DNA from: Methanobacteriota archaeon
Lineage (GTDB): Bacteria > Myxococcota > UBA727 > JABDBI01
Assembly (NCBI GenBank): GCA_013288705.1
Contig: JABDBI010000009.1
Coordinates: 1 to 60,859, forward strand
DNA length: 60,859 nt
Direction: 5' to 3'
Part shown: piece after piece, positions 1-9,065 of the stretch
Layout of the letters: the number at the start of each line of letters is the position of its first letter
How positions within the stretch are numbered: position 1 is the stretch's first letter
Notes under the pieces: model-generated
Database searches by the model: none
Seen by the model: the letters and a program-made list of their open reading frames with translations, nothing else
Told to the model about the DNA's origin: nothing
Program-made: the position numbers and the translations under genes

Positions 1-732
1 AGTTTCTTGTAAACACATTTGATAGTGCCCGGTTTTTGCTTCGGTGAGGACGCAGGGGTGGTCTTCTCGTCCGTTGGTTACTTTTTGAAACGCGTCATTG
101 AGTCCAAGCCCATCGTAGCTATGCACATAGAGGGTGTAGGTCTTTTTTCCTAGAACGATGTTTACAGCATCTTTCTTGGGCTTAGTCTTTGGCAAAAAGG
201 CGATTTGCAGCGACGCGCCGCCCATTTCGAAAATGCCGGTTGTTTGGACTTTGGGTCCTTTGCCGAGTTTGCCGAGTAGAGAGTTGACGGTAACCCAAGA
301 ATAGACACCCTCTTGTTGTCCATTGATCTCGGCGACATCTTTGACGACAAACCGTGTTTCTTTTTGCAATGCTTCTCTTACTGCTTTGAGGAGTGAAGCT
401 TCCTGTGCATCGCTGAGTTTACGCACGCCGCCTGTCGCGTAGAAGTACACGGGTACAGTTTCTTGTTTGTCGAGCTTCTGCTTCACAAAATCGATCAGGG
501 GTTGCAAATATGCAGGGATTTGCTCCAGATGCTCGATGAGATCTGCAATGCCGCCATTCGCTTTGAGAGCCCAATGGTGAGGGAGATTGCGATGGGGTGT
601 CCATTGGTAGATGAAAACGCGTGTTCCGGAACTTCCGGCGTCGAAGAGAACGATGGGATTGGCAGCGGCGATGGCGTGCGCTTCTGTTTGGGACAGCATG
701 AGCAGGAGAACAAAGGCAAATAATTTTTTCAT
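1..732 (-). CDS. GDA1/CD39-family nucleoside triphosphate diphosphohydrolase (apyrase), 3' end outside window
   Basis: 244 residues are visible, running off the left edge. A signal peptide covers about residues 1-20 (Lys-rich start, hydrophobic core, AHA). The apyrase conserved regions follow in order: ACR1 DAGSSGTRVF at 31-40, ACR2 FYATGGVRK at about 97-105, ACR3 INGQQEGVYSW at about 136-146 with E141 as the likely catalytic base, and ACR4 FEMGGASLQIA at about 168-178. Cysteines near 227 and 240 may form a disulphide. The family hydrolyses NTPs and NDPs to NMPs, usually outside the cytoplasm; it is common in eukaryotes and known from only some bacteria, such as Legionella. It is the last visible gene of the minus-strand run that includes nucleoside uptake and phosphorolysis genes, 22 bases after the small exported protein. 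Family assignment is strong; substrate preference cannot be read here. Confidence 0.93.
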   Translation of the reverse strand, partial: MKKLFAFVLLLMLSQTEAHAIAAANPIVLFDAGSSGTRVFIYQWTPHRNLPHHWALKANGGIADLIEHLEQIPAYLQPLIDFVKQKLDKQETVPVYFYATGGVRKLSDAQEASLLKAVREALQKETRFVVKDVAEINGQQEGVYSWVTVNSLLGKLGKGPKVQTTGIFEMGGASLQIAFLPKTKPKKDAVNIVLGKKTYTLYVHSYDGLGLNDAFQKVTNGREDHPCVLTEAKTGHYQMCLQET

Positions 733-754
733 CGACATATATATTACATTATTA

Positions 755-1021
755 CTACTTCGCGGTCCTTACAATAAGTGCCGCTACTGTAAAGCCGACA
801 AAAAAAGTGAGAGTGGCTAGACCAGCGCAACTTTTCCCCTCTGGGCAAGGATTCATGCCCGTTGAGTTAGCCGGTACATCTTCAGCCTTGTCTAAGGGAG
901 TTGGCTCTTCTGCAGAAGCGCTGGCTATAGCATTGGTATTTGCTGAAATTCCATTGTCCGCCAGCAACGGCGCTGAGATGAGGCTGAAGCTGAGGCCAAG
1001 GGCAAAAATTTTCTTCATCAT
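755..1021 (-). CDS. Small exported protein of unknown function with C-terminal membrane segment
   Basis: An 88-residue protein I do not recognise. It has a classic signal peptide (MMKKIFALGLSFSLISAPLLA, cleavage near residue 22), a short Ala/Glu/Pro-rich polar middle, a two-cysteine motif (NPCPEGKSC) and a hydrophobic C-terminal stretch ending in RTAK. It would therefore be a periplasmic or surface peptide anchored by its C-terminus. Its start codon overlaps the stop of the upstream M16 peptidase gene (ATGATGA), which suggests translational coupling and supports it being a real gene. It sits between a protease and an apyrase gene. A second ATG three bases downstream is an equally possible start. 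Confidence 0.7.
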   Translation of the reverse strand: MMKKIFALGLSFSLISAPLLADNGISANTNAIASASAEEPTPLDKAEDVPANSTGMNPCPEGKSCAGLATLTFFVGFTVAALIVRTAK

Positions 1022-3765
1022 GACGGAAAATCTCCTGCTTTAACCTGCGCAACCGGTGCGTCAGCAAAATACTTCTGCAGCACTCGCTTCACATCATCCA
1101 CACTCAGGCCATCAATCTTCTTCAGCAAATCATCGTAAAAGAAGAGCGTACGACCAATTTCAAGATCCGTGCTCAATGCGCGACCCACATAGTTGTCGTC
1201 TGCCAACAAGTTATCAAGCGTAGAGCGAAAGCTCTTCTTGCTCTCGTTAAGCTCTTCTTGCGTCAGACCATTTGCCACCCAGTGGGTAAACTCGTGATGC
1301 AGCGATGACTGCGCTTTCATCGCATTTTGTGTTGCCGAAATCGCAAACATGCTGAGATTGGTATTCTTCTCAAAGCGGCTCGCATCAAGCATCGAACGGG
1401 TACTGTAGGACAGACCCTGCTCCTCGCGTAGATGGGTAAAGAGTCGCGACTTCATACTTTCACCCAACACGTAGCTCGCCAAGCGCACTGCCGGATAATC
1501 TGGATCGTCATCGCGCAACGCAACGTTTGTGCCAAGTGCCACCAACGCCATTTGCTTGTCTTTGGCGATCAGCGTCTCGTCTTTGGCGGTCGCGTTGACG
1601 AACGGCTTTGTGACGCGTGTATAAGGCGCTTTTGCATGCCAATGGCCAAATAGCTTGCCAATCTTCCACTCAACGGCCTTGGTGTCAAACGTACCCACTA
1701 CCGAAAGTTCAAGATGATTGGCACCATAGAAGCGCGCATGAAGATCTTTTAACGCACTTGCCGTCACAGCTTTGACGCGTGTTTCTTCTTCCGCAATAGT
1801 AGGAACATAGTGGATGCTGCTCTTCGGCCACGGGTTGGTCAAACGGCTGAGCTGATTAAAACCAAGCGACTGTGGATCCTGGCGCGCTTCTTCAAGGTCA
1901 GCGAGACGCTTCTTCTTCACGATGTCAAGCTCTGTTGCCGATAATGCTGGCTTCTCCATTATCTCCGCGAGCAGCGCTAAAACATCATCGAGATGCTCCT
2001 TATCGCTGGTAATCGTTGCAACCGTGGCACCCGGAATTCCGGAAAGATCCAGCTGGGACTCAAGCACATCCAATCGATCTTGGATTTGCTGAAAGCTCAT
2101 CGTTTTGGTGCCGCGCATCATGACAGACGGCAACAGTTCCAACGCTTCCACATGACCCGTCAACGCTTTTTCATCGCCATAGCGAAAAATGAGACGCGCT
2201 TTTACCAAATTGCCACGCGTTTGTTTTGACAGCAATGCTGCTTTAATATTGTTTGGCAGCGTCTTACGTTGCACATGCTTTTCGATGTTTTCGACGCTGG
2301 CCACAAACACATCGCCAGACTTTGTGTCATTAGAACCAACGTAGCCCTGCAACATCGCCTCAACTGCAGGCGCAGCCGGCACTGTAGCGCGTACGGGATC
2401 TTTGGTCGGGATGAAAACACCAGCGGTTCGGTTACTCTCAATGAGATACTGTTTGGCGACGCGTTTCACATCCGCCAAAGTGACAGCCTTGACGCGGTCA
2501 CGGAACCAGAAATAGAGTCGGTAGTCACCCTGCGATATCGCTTCGCTCAGACGTATGGATAGCTCTTTGCTATTAGAGAGCGAGAGTTTTATTTTCTTCA
2601 AGATGCGTGCTTTCACACGATCGACGTTTTCACTGGTAATAGATTTGTCGAGGTCTTTTTCGAGCAACTTGATCATCAAGTCGCGCACCTTGAGCACGTC
2701 TTCTATTTTTGTGGGGCGGGCGAAGGCCATCAAGACACCGGGCTCCGCCAAACCGTAGGTCATGCCAAAGACATCGGAAGCGAGGCCAGTTTCCACTAAG
2801 TTTTTGTAAAGAACGCCACTTGGCTCATCGGCCAGCACGTTGGCCAACACATAAACCGCGGCGTAATCTTTGTCTGAACCAGCGGGGATATGATAAGCGG
2901 CTCCAGTCGAAGCGACATCACCAGAACGCAGAAGCTTTACTTCACGCGCACCATCTTGCGCGGGCTCTTCCGTGTACGTGGGATCAAGCTTACGTGTTGG
3001 CCGCGGAATGCTGCCAAAAATGGAATCGACTTCTGGAAGCACTTTGTTTGCATCGAATTTACCAGCGACGATCAGCACAGCGTTGTCAGGCTGGTAGTAG
3101 TTCTCATAGAATTTTCTGAGCGCTGGCACTGGAACGCGCTCAATGTCACTCTTATTGCCAATCGTTGATTTGCCATAGTTGTGCCAACGGTATGCCGCAG
3201 ACATCATTTGATCGTGTAACACATGAATGGGGTCGTTTTCGCCCATCTCAAATTCGTTACGCACGACGGTCATTTCGGAATCCAGGTCTTCCTTGCGAAT
3301 CATGCTATGAATCATGCGATCCGCTTCAAGCTTTAAAGCGAAGTTCAAGTTATCTGCGGTCGCTGGCAACGTCTCAAAGTAGTTGGTTCGGTCAAACCAC
3401 GTCGTCGCGTTGAAAAAGGCGCCGCGGTCTTGCAAAACACCTTTGATGTTGGTGTGCGTAGGCGTTCCCTTGAACAGCATGTGCTCGAGCAAGTGCGCCA
3501 TGCCAGACTCGCCACGCCCTTCATGTCGTGAACCCACCAAATAGGTGATATTGACGGTGACAGTCGATTGCGATGCATCGGGAAAGAGCAAAACGCGTAA
3601 ACCGTTCTTGAGCTGGTATTCGGTAATTCCCTCAACAGTACGTATGGGCAATAGCTCAGAACGGGTATTGGTAGGCATAGGTGTGTTCATTGTTTTGCAA
3701 CTCATAGTAGTGGATGTGGCACAGGCTAGTATCAAACTCATCGACAAAGGTTTGGTGATAATCAT
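1018..3765 (-). CDS. M16 family zinc peptidase, double-domain, envelope-targeted
   Basis: A 915-residue pitrilysin/insulinase-type protein with two M16 halves. The inverted zinc motif HLLEH is at 91-95 and the third ligand is probably E171 (NEFEMGEND), giving the usual HxxEH-x75-E spacing. The second half shows the partner-domain pattern (LGESMKSRLFTHLREEQGLSYS) without a second HxxEH, as in family members with one active and one structural half. The N-terminus is hydrophobic with Cys15 after LILA and Cys23 after TMS, so a lipoprotein signal is plausible but not certain; a start at residue 8 is also possible. Its start overlaps the rseP stop by four bases (ATGA). Substrate unknown: these enzymes usually degrade peptides or process periplasmic proteins. 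Confidence 0.9.
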   Translation of the reverse strand: MIITKPLSMSLILACATSTTMSCKTMNTPMPTNTRSELLPIRTVEGITEYQLKNGLRVLLFPDASQSTVTVNITYLVGSRHEGRGESGMAHLLEHMLFKGTPTHTNIKGVLQDRGAFFNATTWFDRTNYFETLPATADNLNFALKLEADRMIHSMIRKEDLDSEMTVVRNEFEMGENDPIHVLHDQMMSAAYRWHNYGKSTIGNKSDIERVPVPALRKFYENYYQPDNAVLIVAGKFDANKVLPEVDSIFGSIPRPTRKLDPTYTEEPAQDGAREVKLLRSGDVASTGAAYHIPAGSDKDYAAVYVLANVLADEPSGVLYKNLVETGLASDVFGMTYGLAEPGVLMAFARPTKIEDVLKVRDLMIKLLEKDLDKSITSENVDRVKARILKKIKLSLSNSKELSIRLSEAISQGDYRLYFWFRDRVKAVTLADVKRVAKQYLIESNRTAGVFIPTKDPVRATVPAAPAVEAMLQGYVGSNDTKSGDVFVASVENIEKHVQRKTLPNNIKAALLSKQTRGNLVKARLIFRYGDEKALTGHVEALELLPSVMMRGTKTMSFQQIQDRLDVLESQLDLSGIPGATVATITSDKEHLDDVLALLAEIMEKPALSATELDIVKKKRLADLEEARQDPQSLGFNQLSRLTNPWPKSSIHYVPTIAEEETRVKAVTASALKDLHARFYGANHLELSVVGTFDTKAVEWKIGKLFGHWHAKAPYTRVTKPFVNATAKDETLIAKDKQMALVALGTNVALRDDDPDYPAVRLASYVLGESMKSRLFTHLREEQGLSYSTRSMLDASRFEKNTNLSMFAISATQNAMKAQSSLHHEFTHWVANGLTQEELNESKKSFRSTLDNLLADDNYVGRALSTDLEIGRTLFFYDDLLKKIDGLSVDDVKRVLQKYFADAPVAQVKAGDFPS

Positions 3766-4802
3766 CTTTGGAAGATCCGTGCAATGTCAGCGACAGTTAG
3801 GAGTAGCATCAACGCCAAAATCAGCAAAATGCCGACGCCATGTATCCATAAATGCGCCTTGGGGGGAAGCGGGCGTCTGACGATTCCCTCGATCAGGAGA
3901 ATGAAAATCTTGCTGCCATCCAGAGAGGGGATGGGAAGAATGTTAAAAAGACCAAGCACAACACTGAGGCTTGCGCTGAGATATAAGAAGTTTTTGACAC
4001 CTTGCGAAGCCGCGTTCGAAAGCTGGCGGGTGATCTCAACGACACCGCCAAATTGCGATTTATCGGCGTTGCCATAAAGTAACTGGCCGAGTTGCTTTAA
4101 AATGGCTGCACTTTGCAAATAGAGTTGCGATAAGCTCTCTCTGACAGCGCCAACAAAATTAAACGACTCTGGTACATAACCAATGCCCAAGCGATAGACG
4201 CCATCTGCACCGGGGTGTGCTTTTACTGTCGCCGCAAAAGTTTCGGCGCCACGCTTCACCGTGAGGTGCAAGGGCTGCCCGTGGCTGTTGCTGATGCGAT
4301 GCAAAAAATCGGAAGTGGTGGAGACCACATCGCCGTCGATGCGCAGAATGGTATCGCCGCTCCTTAAACCGACTGTTGCCGCTGCAGAATTTGGTTCCAC
4401 CTGGCTAATCAAAAAGCTTGGCACATTGGACGGCGACCAGAGCCAGAACACGCCCACGAAGAGCACAAAGGCCAGCAAATAGTTCATCACCGGCCCGGCG
4501 GCGATCACGACAATGCGCGCCCACAGCGGACGGTTGATAAATGCCTTGGGATCTTGCTCGGCGCCTTCCTCAAGCGGCGTCATGCCAAAAATATAGACGT
4601 AGCCACCGACGGGAATGACACCGACTCGATATTCGATTTCTTTTCGCGTAAAGCCAAAGAGCTTTGGGCCAAAGCCGATGGAGTATTGCAAAACTCGCAT
4701 GCCACAAAGGCGCGCGAACAGGTAATGGCCAAACTCGTGCCAAGCAATGAGGATGCTGAGCGCGAGTATCGAAAGTAAGATCTGAACAACGGTGTTAGTC
4801 AT
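3762..4802 (-). CDS. rseP: Site-2 metalloprotease RseP/YaeL family (M50)
   Basis: A 346-residue membrane protease. The zinc motif HEFGH is at 22-26 in the first transmembrane segment. A single PDZ domain occupies roughly 130-200 (LRSGDTILRIDGD). The second catalytic motif NILPIPSLDGS lies at about 285-297, with D295 the expected third zinc ligand; the usual second Gly after LDG is Ser. E. coli RseP has two PDZ domains and about 450 residues, so this is a short one-PDZ form. RseP-type enzymes cut transmembrane anti-sigma factors and remnant signal peptides. It usually neighbours dxr, cdsA or bamA; here it overlaps punA upstream and the M16 gene downstream. The anti-sigma substrate is not in the window. 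Confidence 0.92.
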   Translation of the reverse strand: MTNTVVQILLSILALSILIAWHEFGHYLFARLCGMRVLQYSIGFGPKLFGFTRKEIEYRVGVIPVGGYVYIFGMTPLEEGAEQDPKAFINRPLWARIVVIAAGPVMNYLLAFVLFVGVFWLWSPSNVPSFLISQVEPNSAAATVGLRSGDTILRIDGDVVSTTSDFLHRISNSHGQPLHLTVKRGAETFAATVKAHPGADGVYRLGIGYVPESFNFVGAVRESLSQLYLQSAAILKQLGQLLYGNADKSQFGGVVEITRQLSNAASQGVKNFLYLSASLSVVLGLFNILPIPSLDGSKIFILLIEGIVRRPLPPKAHLWIHGVGILLILALMLLLTVADIARIFQR

Positions 4803-5655
4803 GCTGCTCGTATCGCTTCGCCAGTTCTGGTATCAAGTGAAGCAGCAGCGACGATAACCGATCTGAGGCCTGATTGGCAATGACAGTCACATCATCATGT
4901 GAAAGTTTTTGCGCCGAAAGGCCTGCCGCCTTGTTGGTGAGGCAGGAAATGCCTAACACTTCCGCACCGCCATGGTGGGCTGCAATCGCTTCAAAGATCG
5001 TGCTCATCCCCACGGCGTCGGCACCCAGTGTGCGAAATGCTCGAATTTCTGCAGGTGTCTCGTAGCTTGGCCCCAAAACACCGGCGTAAACGCCTTCTTG
5101 CAAGGGAATATGCAACGTGGCTGCAAGGTGTTTGGCAAGATCGCGCAGCGCAGGTGTATAGCATTCCGACATGTCGAAAAACCGCGGTCCCAGGCGTAGA
5201 TCGTTGGCTCCAAGAAGCGGATTGTCGCCGGTCAGATTAATGTGATCGGACATGAGCATGAGGTCGCCCACGTTGAAATTATTGTGAATGGCGCCTGACG
5301 CATTGGTCAAAATAACTGCGCGCGCACCGAGTGCAATCAACACTTGCGCGGGAAAAGCGACTTGAGCGGCGTTGTAGCCTTCATAACGATGCACACGACC
5401 TTGCATGATCAAAACTTGATGGCCTTCGACAAGCCCACGCATAAATTGGGAACGATGGCCAACGACAGATGAAGTGGGAAAGCCCGGGATGTCGTGATAA
5501 GAAATCGCATTCTCTTTGGTGTTGACGCTGACTTTATCTGCAAATGGCCCGAGGCCAGAGCCCAGAATCACACCAATTCGCCCAGCCGGCTCATCTGCTT
5601 TGAGGTTAAGCTTCTCTCGAATAAACGTCGCCGCCGCGTGAATCTGATTGTACAT
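4795..5655 (-). CDS. punA: Purine-nucleoside phosphorylase, trimeric class
   Basis: 286 residues, the normal size of the low-molecular-mass trimeric PNP family. Visible motifs are the phosphate loop GVILGSGLGPFA near the start, RVHRYEGY, the family signature region TNASGAIHNNFNVGDLML, the substrate-binding GPSYETPAE and the base-recognition segment SCLTNKAAG with its conserved Asn. It cleaves purine (deoxy)ribonucleosides with phosphate to base plus (deoxy)ribose-1-phosphate in the cytosol. The ATG used follows an AAGGG ribosome site; a TTG six bases upstream is less likely. It lies 14 bases after nupC and overlaps rseP by eight bases, fitting a nucleoside catabolic operon with deoA and deoC. 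Confidence 0.93.
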   Translation of the reverse strand: MYNQIHAAATFIREKLNLKADEPAGRIGVILGSGLGPFADKVSVNTKENAISYHDIPGFPTSSVVGHRSQFMRGLVEGHQVLIMQGRVHRYEGYNAAQVAFPAQVLIALGARAVILTNASGAIHNNFNVGDLMLMSDHINLTGDNPLLGANDLRLGPRFFDMSECYTPALRDLAKHLAATLHIPLQEGVYAGVLGPSYETPAEIRAFRTLGADAVGMSTIFEAIAAHHGGAEVLGISCLTNKAAGLSAQKLSHDDVTVIANQASDRLSSLLLHLIPELAKRYEQHD

Positions 5656-5669
5656 GCGCAACCCTTATC

Positions 5670-7115
5670 TCAAAGAAGAATTCCGGCAATGGCGGCGGTT
5701 TGAAAACACGCCAAAGATCCGGCTATCATACCGCGCAATGCAAGTTTAGCGAAGTCACTGCGACGTGATGGCGCTAGCGCAGACAGACCGCCAATTTGGA
5801 TGCCAATCGAGGCAAAATTGGAAAAGCCACAAAGCGCATAAGTTGCAATCACAATGCTCTTGCCATGCGTGATGGTATTCGCTTGAAGCTGGTCACCGAG
5901 CTGCAGATAAGCAACAAATTCATTGACGGCCGTTTTGGTGCCAAGCAGCATGCCAATCGCTGGTGCATCTTGCCAGGGCACGCCAAGCAGCCAGGCGATG
6001 GGGGCGCCGAGCCAGGAGAATAGTTTCTCCAGTGATAGTCCGTCGACGCCCACCCACACGCCCACGGTCCCCATGATCCAGTTGAGCATGGCGATGAGGG
6101 CAATGAAGGCTATCAACATGGCGCCGACGTTCAGGGCGAGCATCAAACCATCGCTTGTTCCTCTGGCAGCTGCATCGAGAAGATTCTCTCCCTGACGTTC
6201 CACGCGGATATCGGAGGCGTTTGCAGTCTCCGATATTTCTGTTTCTGGTATCATGATTTTGGCCATCACCAGCGACGCTGGGGCCGACATCACACTCGCT
6301 GCTAGCAAGTGACCTGCGATATCTGGAAAGAGGTGCATTAACACAGCAACGTAAGCAGCCATTACGCCGCCAGCGACAGTCGCAAAACCACCGCTCATAA
6401 CCGCCAAAATCTCACTCTTGGTCATTTTCTCCAAAAATGGGCGCACGAGTAAAGGTGCTTCAGTCTGCCCGACAAAGATGTTTGCCGCGGCAGAAAAGCT
6501 CTCTGCACCTGAAGTGCCCATGGTCTTATTCATGGCAAAAGCCATCAGGCGCACAAACCACTCCAGCACGCGCAAGTGATAGAGCACGGCAGTGAGCGCG
6601 GAGAAAAATATAATTGTTGGTAAAATACCAAAAGCAAACATCGCACCGACGTTGGCAAAACCGCCGCTAGAGACTGGAACAGTTTGCCCAATGAGATTGC
6701 CAAACAAAAACTTGGCACCATCTGACGAGAACGACAAGATTTTGACGATGGCACTGTTGGCCAAGTCAAAAAATGCCCGACCAGCGTAGGTTTTAAGCAC
6801 GATGAAGGCAAATAAAAACTGCATTCCAAGGCCGATGCCAACGAGACGCCAAGAAATCTTGCGGCGATTTGATGAAAGCGCGAAAGCAATCAAGAGCATC
6901 GTCGCGCAGCCAGCCAGACCCATCAGGCGCCCACTCAGCGATTGCTCAATGTGGCCGCTTTTGAGCTCAGCCAACACTTTTGCCGTTTGTGGCGCCTGCA
7001 GTGTACCGTCGACCTCTTCTTGGATGACTCCAGAGAAGGTAGGAGGCTCTGCATAGCTAGCTGTTCCCATAAAAATAGAACAAAATAAAGCGAAGGCAAA
7101 AAATTTATTTTTCAT
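5670..7115 (-). CDS. nupC: Concentrative nucleoside transporter (CNT/NupC family) with N-terminal extension
   Basis: 481 residues. The CNT fold is clear: multiple membrane helices, the motif GQTEAPLL and the motif GTKTAVNEFVAY, both substrate- and ion-binding segments of the family. It imports nucleosides using a cation gradient. NupC of E. coli is about 400 residues; here the N-terminus adds a signal-peptide-like segment (MKNKFFAFALFCSIF, ending near ASYA) and about 40 mostly polar residues before the first core helix, so the extension would be periplasmic. The start overlaps the end of deoA by 11 bases; a start six codons further upstream is possible. Context with deoA, deoC and punA supports a salvage role. 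Confidence 0.92.
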   Translation of the reverse strand: MKNKFFAFALFCSIFMGTASYAEPPTFSGVIQEEVDGTLQAPQTAKVLAELKSGHIEQSLSGRLMGLAGCATMLLIAFALSSNRRKISWRLVGIGLGMQFLFAFIVLKTYAGRAFFDLANSAIVKILSFSSDGAKFLFGNLIGQTVPVSSGGFANVGAMFAFGILPTIIFFSALTAVLYHLRVLEWFVRLMAFAMNKTMGTSGAESFSAAANIFVGQTEAPLLVRPFLEKMTKSEILAVMSGGFATVAGGVMAAYVAVLMHLFPDIAGHLLAASVMSAPASLVMAKIMIPETEISETANASDIRVERQGENLLDAAARGTSDGLMLALNVGAMLIAFIALIAMLNWIMGTVGVWVGVDGLSLEKLFSWLGAPIAWLLGVPWQDAPAIGMLLGTKTAVNEFVAYLQLGDQLQANTITHGKSIVIATYALCGFSNFASIGIQIGGLSALAPSRRSDFAKLALRGMIAGSLACFQTAAIAGILL

Positions 7116-8415
7116 GTGTAATTCGAGGTCCAAATAGGGCAGGGGCGTTTGTAGGGTTGTCGGAAAATTGAAACGTATCAGCTAATTTTTCTAACGCGTG
7201 ATCTTCACCACGTTGATTCGTATGCAAAATACAAAGTGGATCGCCTTTCTTCACGAAATCGCCAATGCGGACGCGCATCTCGATGCCCACGGCATGGTCG
7301 ATCACATCGGTTGCTTGTTGTCGCCCGCCGCCGAGAGCCATCGCGGCAAAACCAATCTGCTTGGTGCGCATGGATGCAATATAACCATCACGAGATGCAA
7401 GAACAGGCTTTTGCGCCTTTGCCTTTGGCAGCAGAACACGGTTTTCAATGACGCGTGGATCCCCGCCCTGCGCTTCAATAATCTGCGCAAACTTTTCCAT
7501 CGCTCGGCCATTTTGCAAAACTCTGGTTATTTTGCTGCGACCTTCTTCAAGATCTTGCGCGTGTTTGCCCATGACCAGCATTTCTGCCCCGAGCTCGACG
7601 ACCAGAGTAACGACATCTGCGGGGCCATGACCCGCGAGTATATCGAGAGACTCGATGATCTCTAGTGCATTGCCCACCATAATACCGTTTGGCTGATCGG
7701 TGCTGGTCATCCGCGCAACGATTTGCTTGCCCATGCGCGTGCCAATGTCCACCATGTATTTGGCTAGCAACTCGGCATCTTGCATCTTCTGCATGAACGC
7801 GCCCGCACCAAACTTGACGTCAAGCACGAGGCCATGGATTCCCTCAGCCAATTTTTTCGACATAATAGACGAGGCAATGAGGGGAATGGATTCTACTGTA
7901 GAAGTCACATCACGCAGTGCATAAATCTTTTTATCTGCCGGTGCGACCTGGTCGGTTTGACCCATCATGCACGCGCCGATTTTTTTTACCTGATTTCGAT
8001 ATTGCTCGATCGTGAGGTTCACCCGGTAGCCAGGGATACTCTCCAGCTTATCAATCGTGCCACCTGAATGACCGAGACCGCGCCCCGCAATGGTTGGCAC
8101 GGGCACGCCACATGCGGCAACCGCAGGGATGAGTGGGATGGTAATCTTATCACCAACACCACCTGTCGAGTGCTTATCAACGATCACCCCAGGCACGTCG
8201 GAAAGATCAATAGTGAGACCAGACTTGAGCATTGCATCAGTAAAAACCGCCAGCTCAGCACCTGGCATGCCATTGAGGTAAACGGCCATTAAAAAAGCCG
8301 ACATCTGATAATCAGGAATGTCGGCTTTGGTGTAATGCGCAATTAAATAACGGATTTCGTCTTCGCGCAGAGATTCGTTATCGCGCTTCTTCTGGATGAT
8401 ATCAGTTACACGCAT
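7105..8415 (-). CDS. deoA: Thymidine / pyrimidine-nucleoside phosphorylase
   Basis: 436 residues. The glycosyltransferase family 3 signature is present: KHSTGGVGDK for phosphate binding, and DVTSTVESIPLIASSIMSKKLAEG matching the pyrimidine-binding segment. The C-terminal domain (from about residue 345) is the usual PYNP domain. Length and the C-terminal domain fit both thymidine phosphorylase (DeoA) and the broader pyrimidine-nucleoside phosphorylase (Pdp); sequence alone does not decide uridine use. It yields deoxyribose-1-phosphate plus base. Its ATG overlaps the deoC stop (TAATG). No phosphopentomutase gene (deoB) is in the window, which the pathway would need to reach DeoC. Confidence 0.93.
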   Translation of the reverse strand: MRVTDIIQKKRDNESLREDEIRYLIAHYTKADIPDYQMSAFLMAVYLNGMPGAELAVFTDAMLKSGLTIDLSDVPGVIVDKHSTGGVGDKITIPLIPAVAACGVPVPTIAGRGLGHSGGTIDKLESIPGYRVNLTIEQYRNQVKKIGACMMGQTDQVAPADKKIYALRDVTSTVESIPLIASSIMSKKLAEGIHGLVLDVKFGAGAFMQKMQDAELLAKYMVDIGTRMGKQIVARMTSTDQPNGIMVGNALEIIESLDILAGHGPADVVTLVVELGAEMLVMGKHAQDLEEGRSKITRVLQNGRAMEKFAQIIEAQGGDPRVIENRVLLPKAKAQKPVLASRDGYIASMRTKQIGFAAMALGGGRQQATDVIDHAVGIEMRVRIGDFVKKGDPLCILHTNQRGEDHALEKLADTFQFSDNPTNAPALFGPRITHEK

Positions 8416-9065
8416 TACATAGTCCTGATTTCGTATTGTATAAACAGTGTCGAAGTACCAATCCTATTCGCACCAGCGTTTATCATATTTTCCACATCTT
8501 GCAATGTCTTTATGCCTCCCGATGCTTTTACTCCCATGTGGGGGCCAACAGTTTGTCGCATGAGAGCAACGTCTTCTATGGTGGCTCCACCGCCGCCAAA
8601 GCCTGTGGAAGTTTTCACAAAATGGGCGCCTGCTTTTTGTGCAAGTTGGCAGGCTAAAATCTTTTCAGCGTGGTTGAGTAGGCAGGTTTCGATGATCACT
8701 TTTACGACCCAAGGCCTGCTTGCTTCCACCACTTGAGCGATATCTCGTGTGACCAAGTCTGTGTCGCCTGCTTTGAGGGCGCCGATGTTGATGACCATGT
8801 CGATCTCTTGGGCACCCAGTTCGCACGCTCGCCTGGCTTCAAATGCTTTCGCAGTGGTTTCCATAGCGCCCAACGGAAAGCCGACCACGGATACGGGTTT
8901 GGTGCTGGTGCCTTCCAGCGCCTTGGCGACTTGGGCGATGTGACAGGAGTTCACGCACACGCCCGCCAGATGTCTTTGCTTCGCTTCGTCACAAAGACGC
9001 TTGATATCTGCGGCAGTTGCATCTGGCTTGAGTAAAGTATGGTCGATCAATGGAGCTATGTTCAT
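8415..9065 (-). CDS. deoC: Deoxyribose-phosphate aldolase
   Basis: 216 residues, typical of short bacterial DeoC. Motifs: LIDHTLLKPDAT at 6-17, VGFPLGA at 61-67, EIDMVINIGALKAG with D89, VKVIIETCLL, then FVKTSTGF with the Schiff-base lysine K151, and GVKASGGI with the second active-site lysine. It splits 2-deoxyribose-5-phosphate into acetaldehyde and glyceraldehyde-3-phosphate, feeding nucleoside sugars into central metabolism. It overlaps the upstream FAD-type gene by four bases (ATGA) and deoA downstream by one base. Confidence 0.95.
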   Translation of the reverse strand: MNIAPLIDHTLLKPDATAADIKRLCDEAKQRHLAGVCVNSCHIAQVAKALEGTSTKPVSVVGFPLGAMETTAKAFEARRACELGAQEIDMVINIGALKAGDTDLVTRDIAQVVEASRPWVVKVIIETCLLNHAEKILACQLAQKAGAHFVKTSTGFGGGGATIEDVALMRQTVGPHMGVKASGGIKTLQDVENMINAGANRIGTSTLFIQYEIRTM

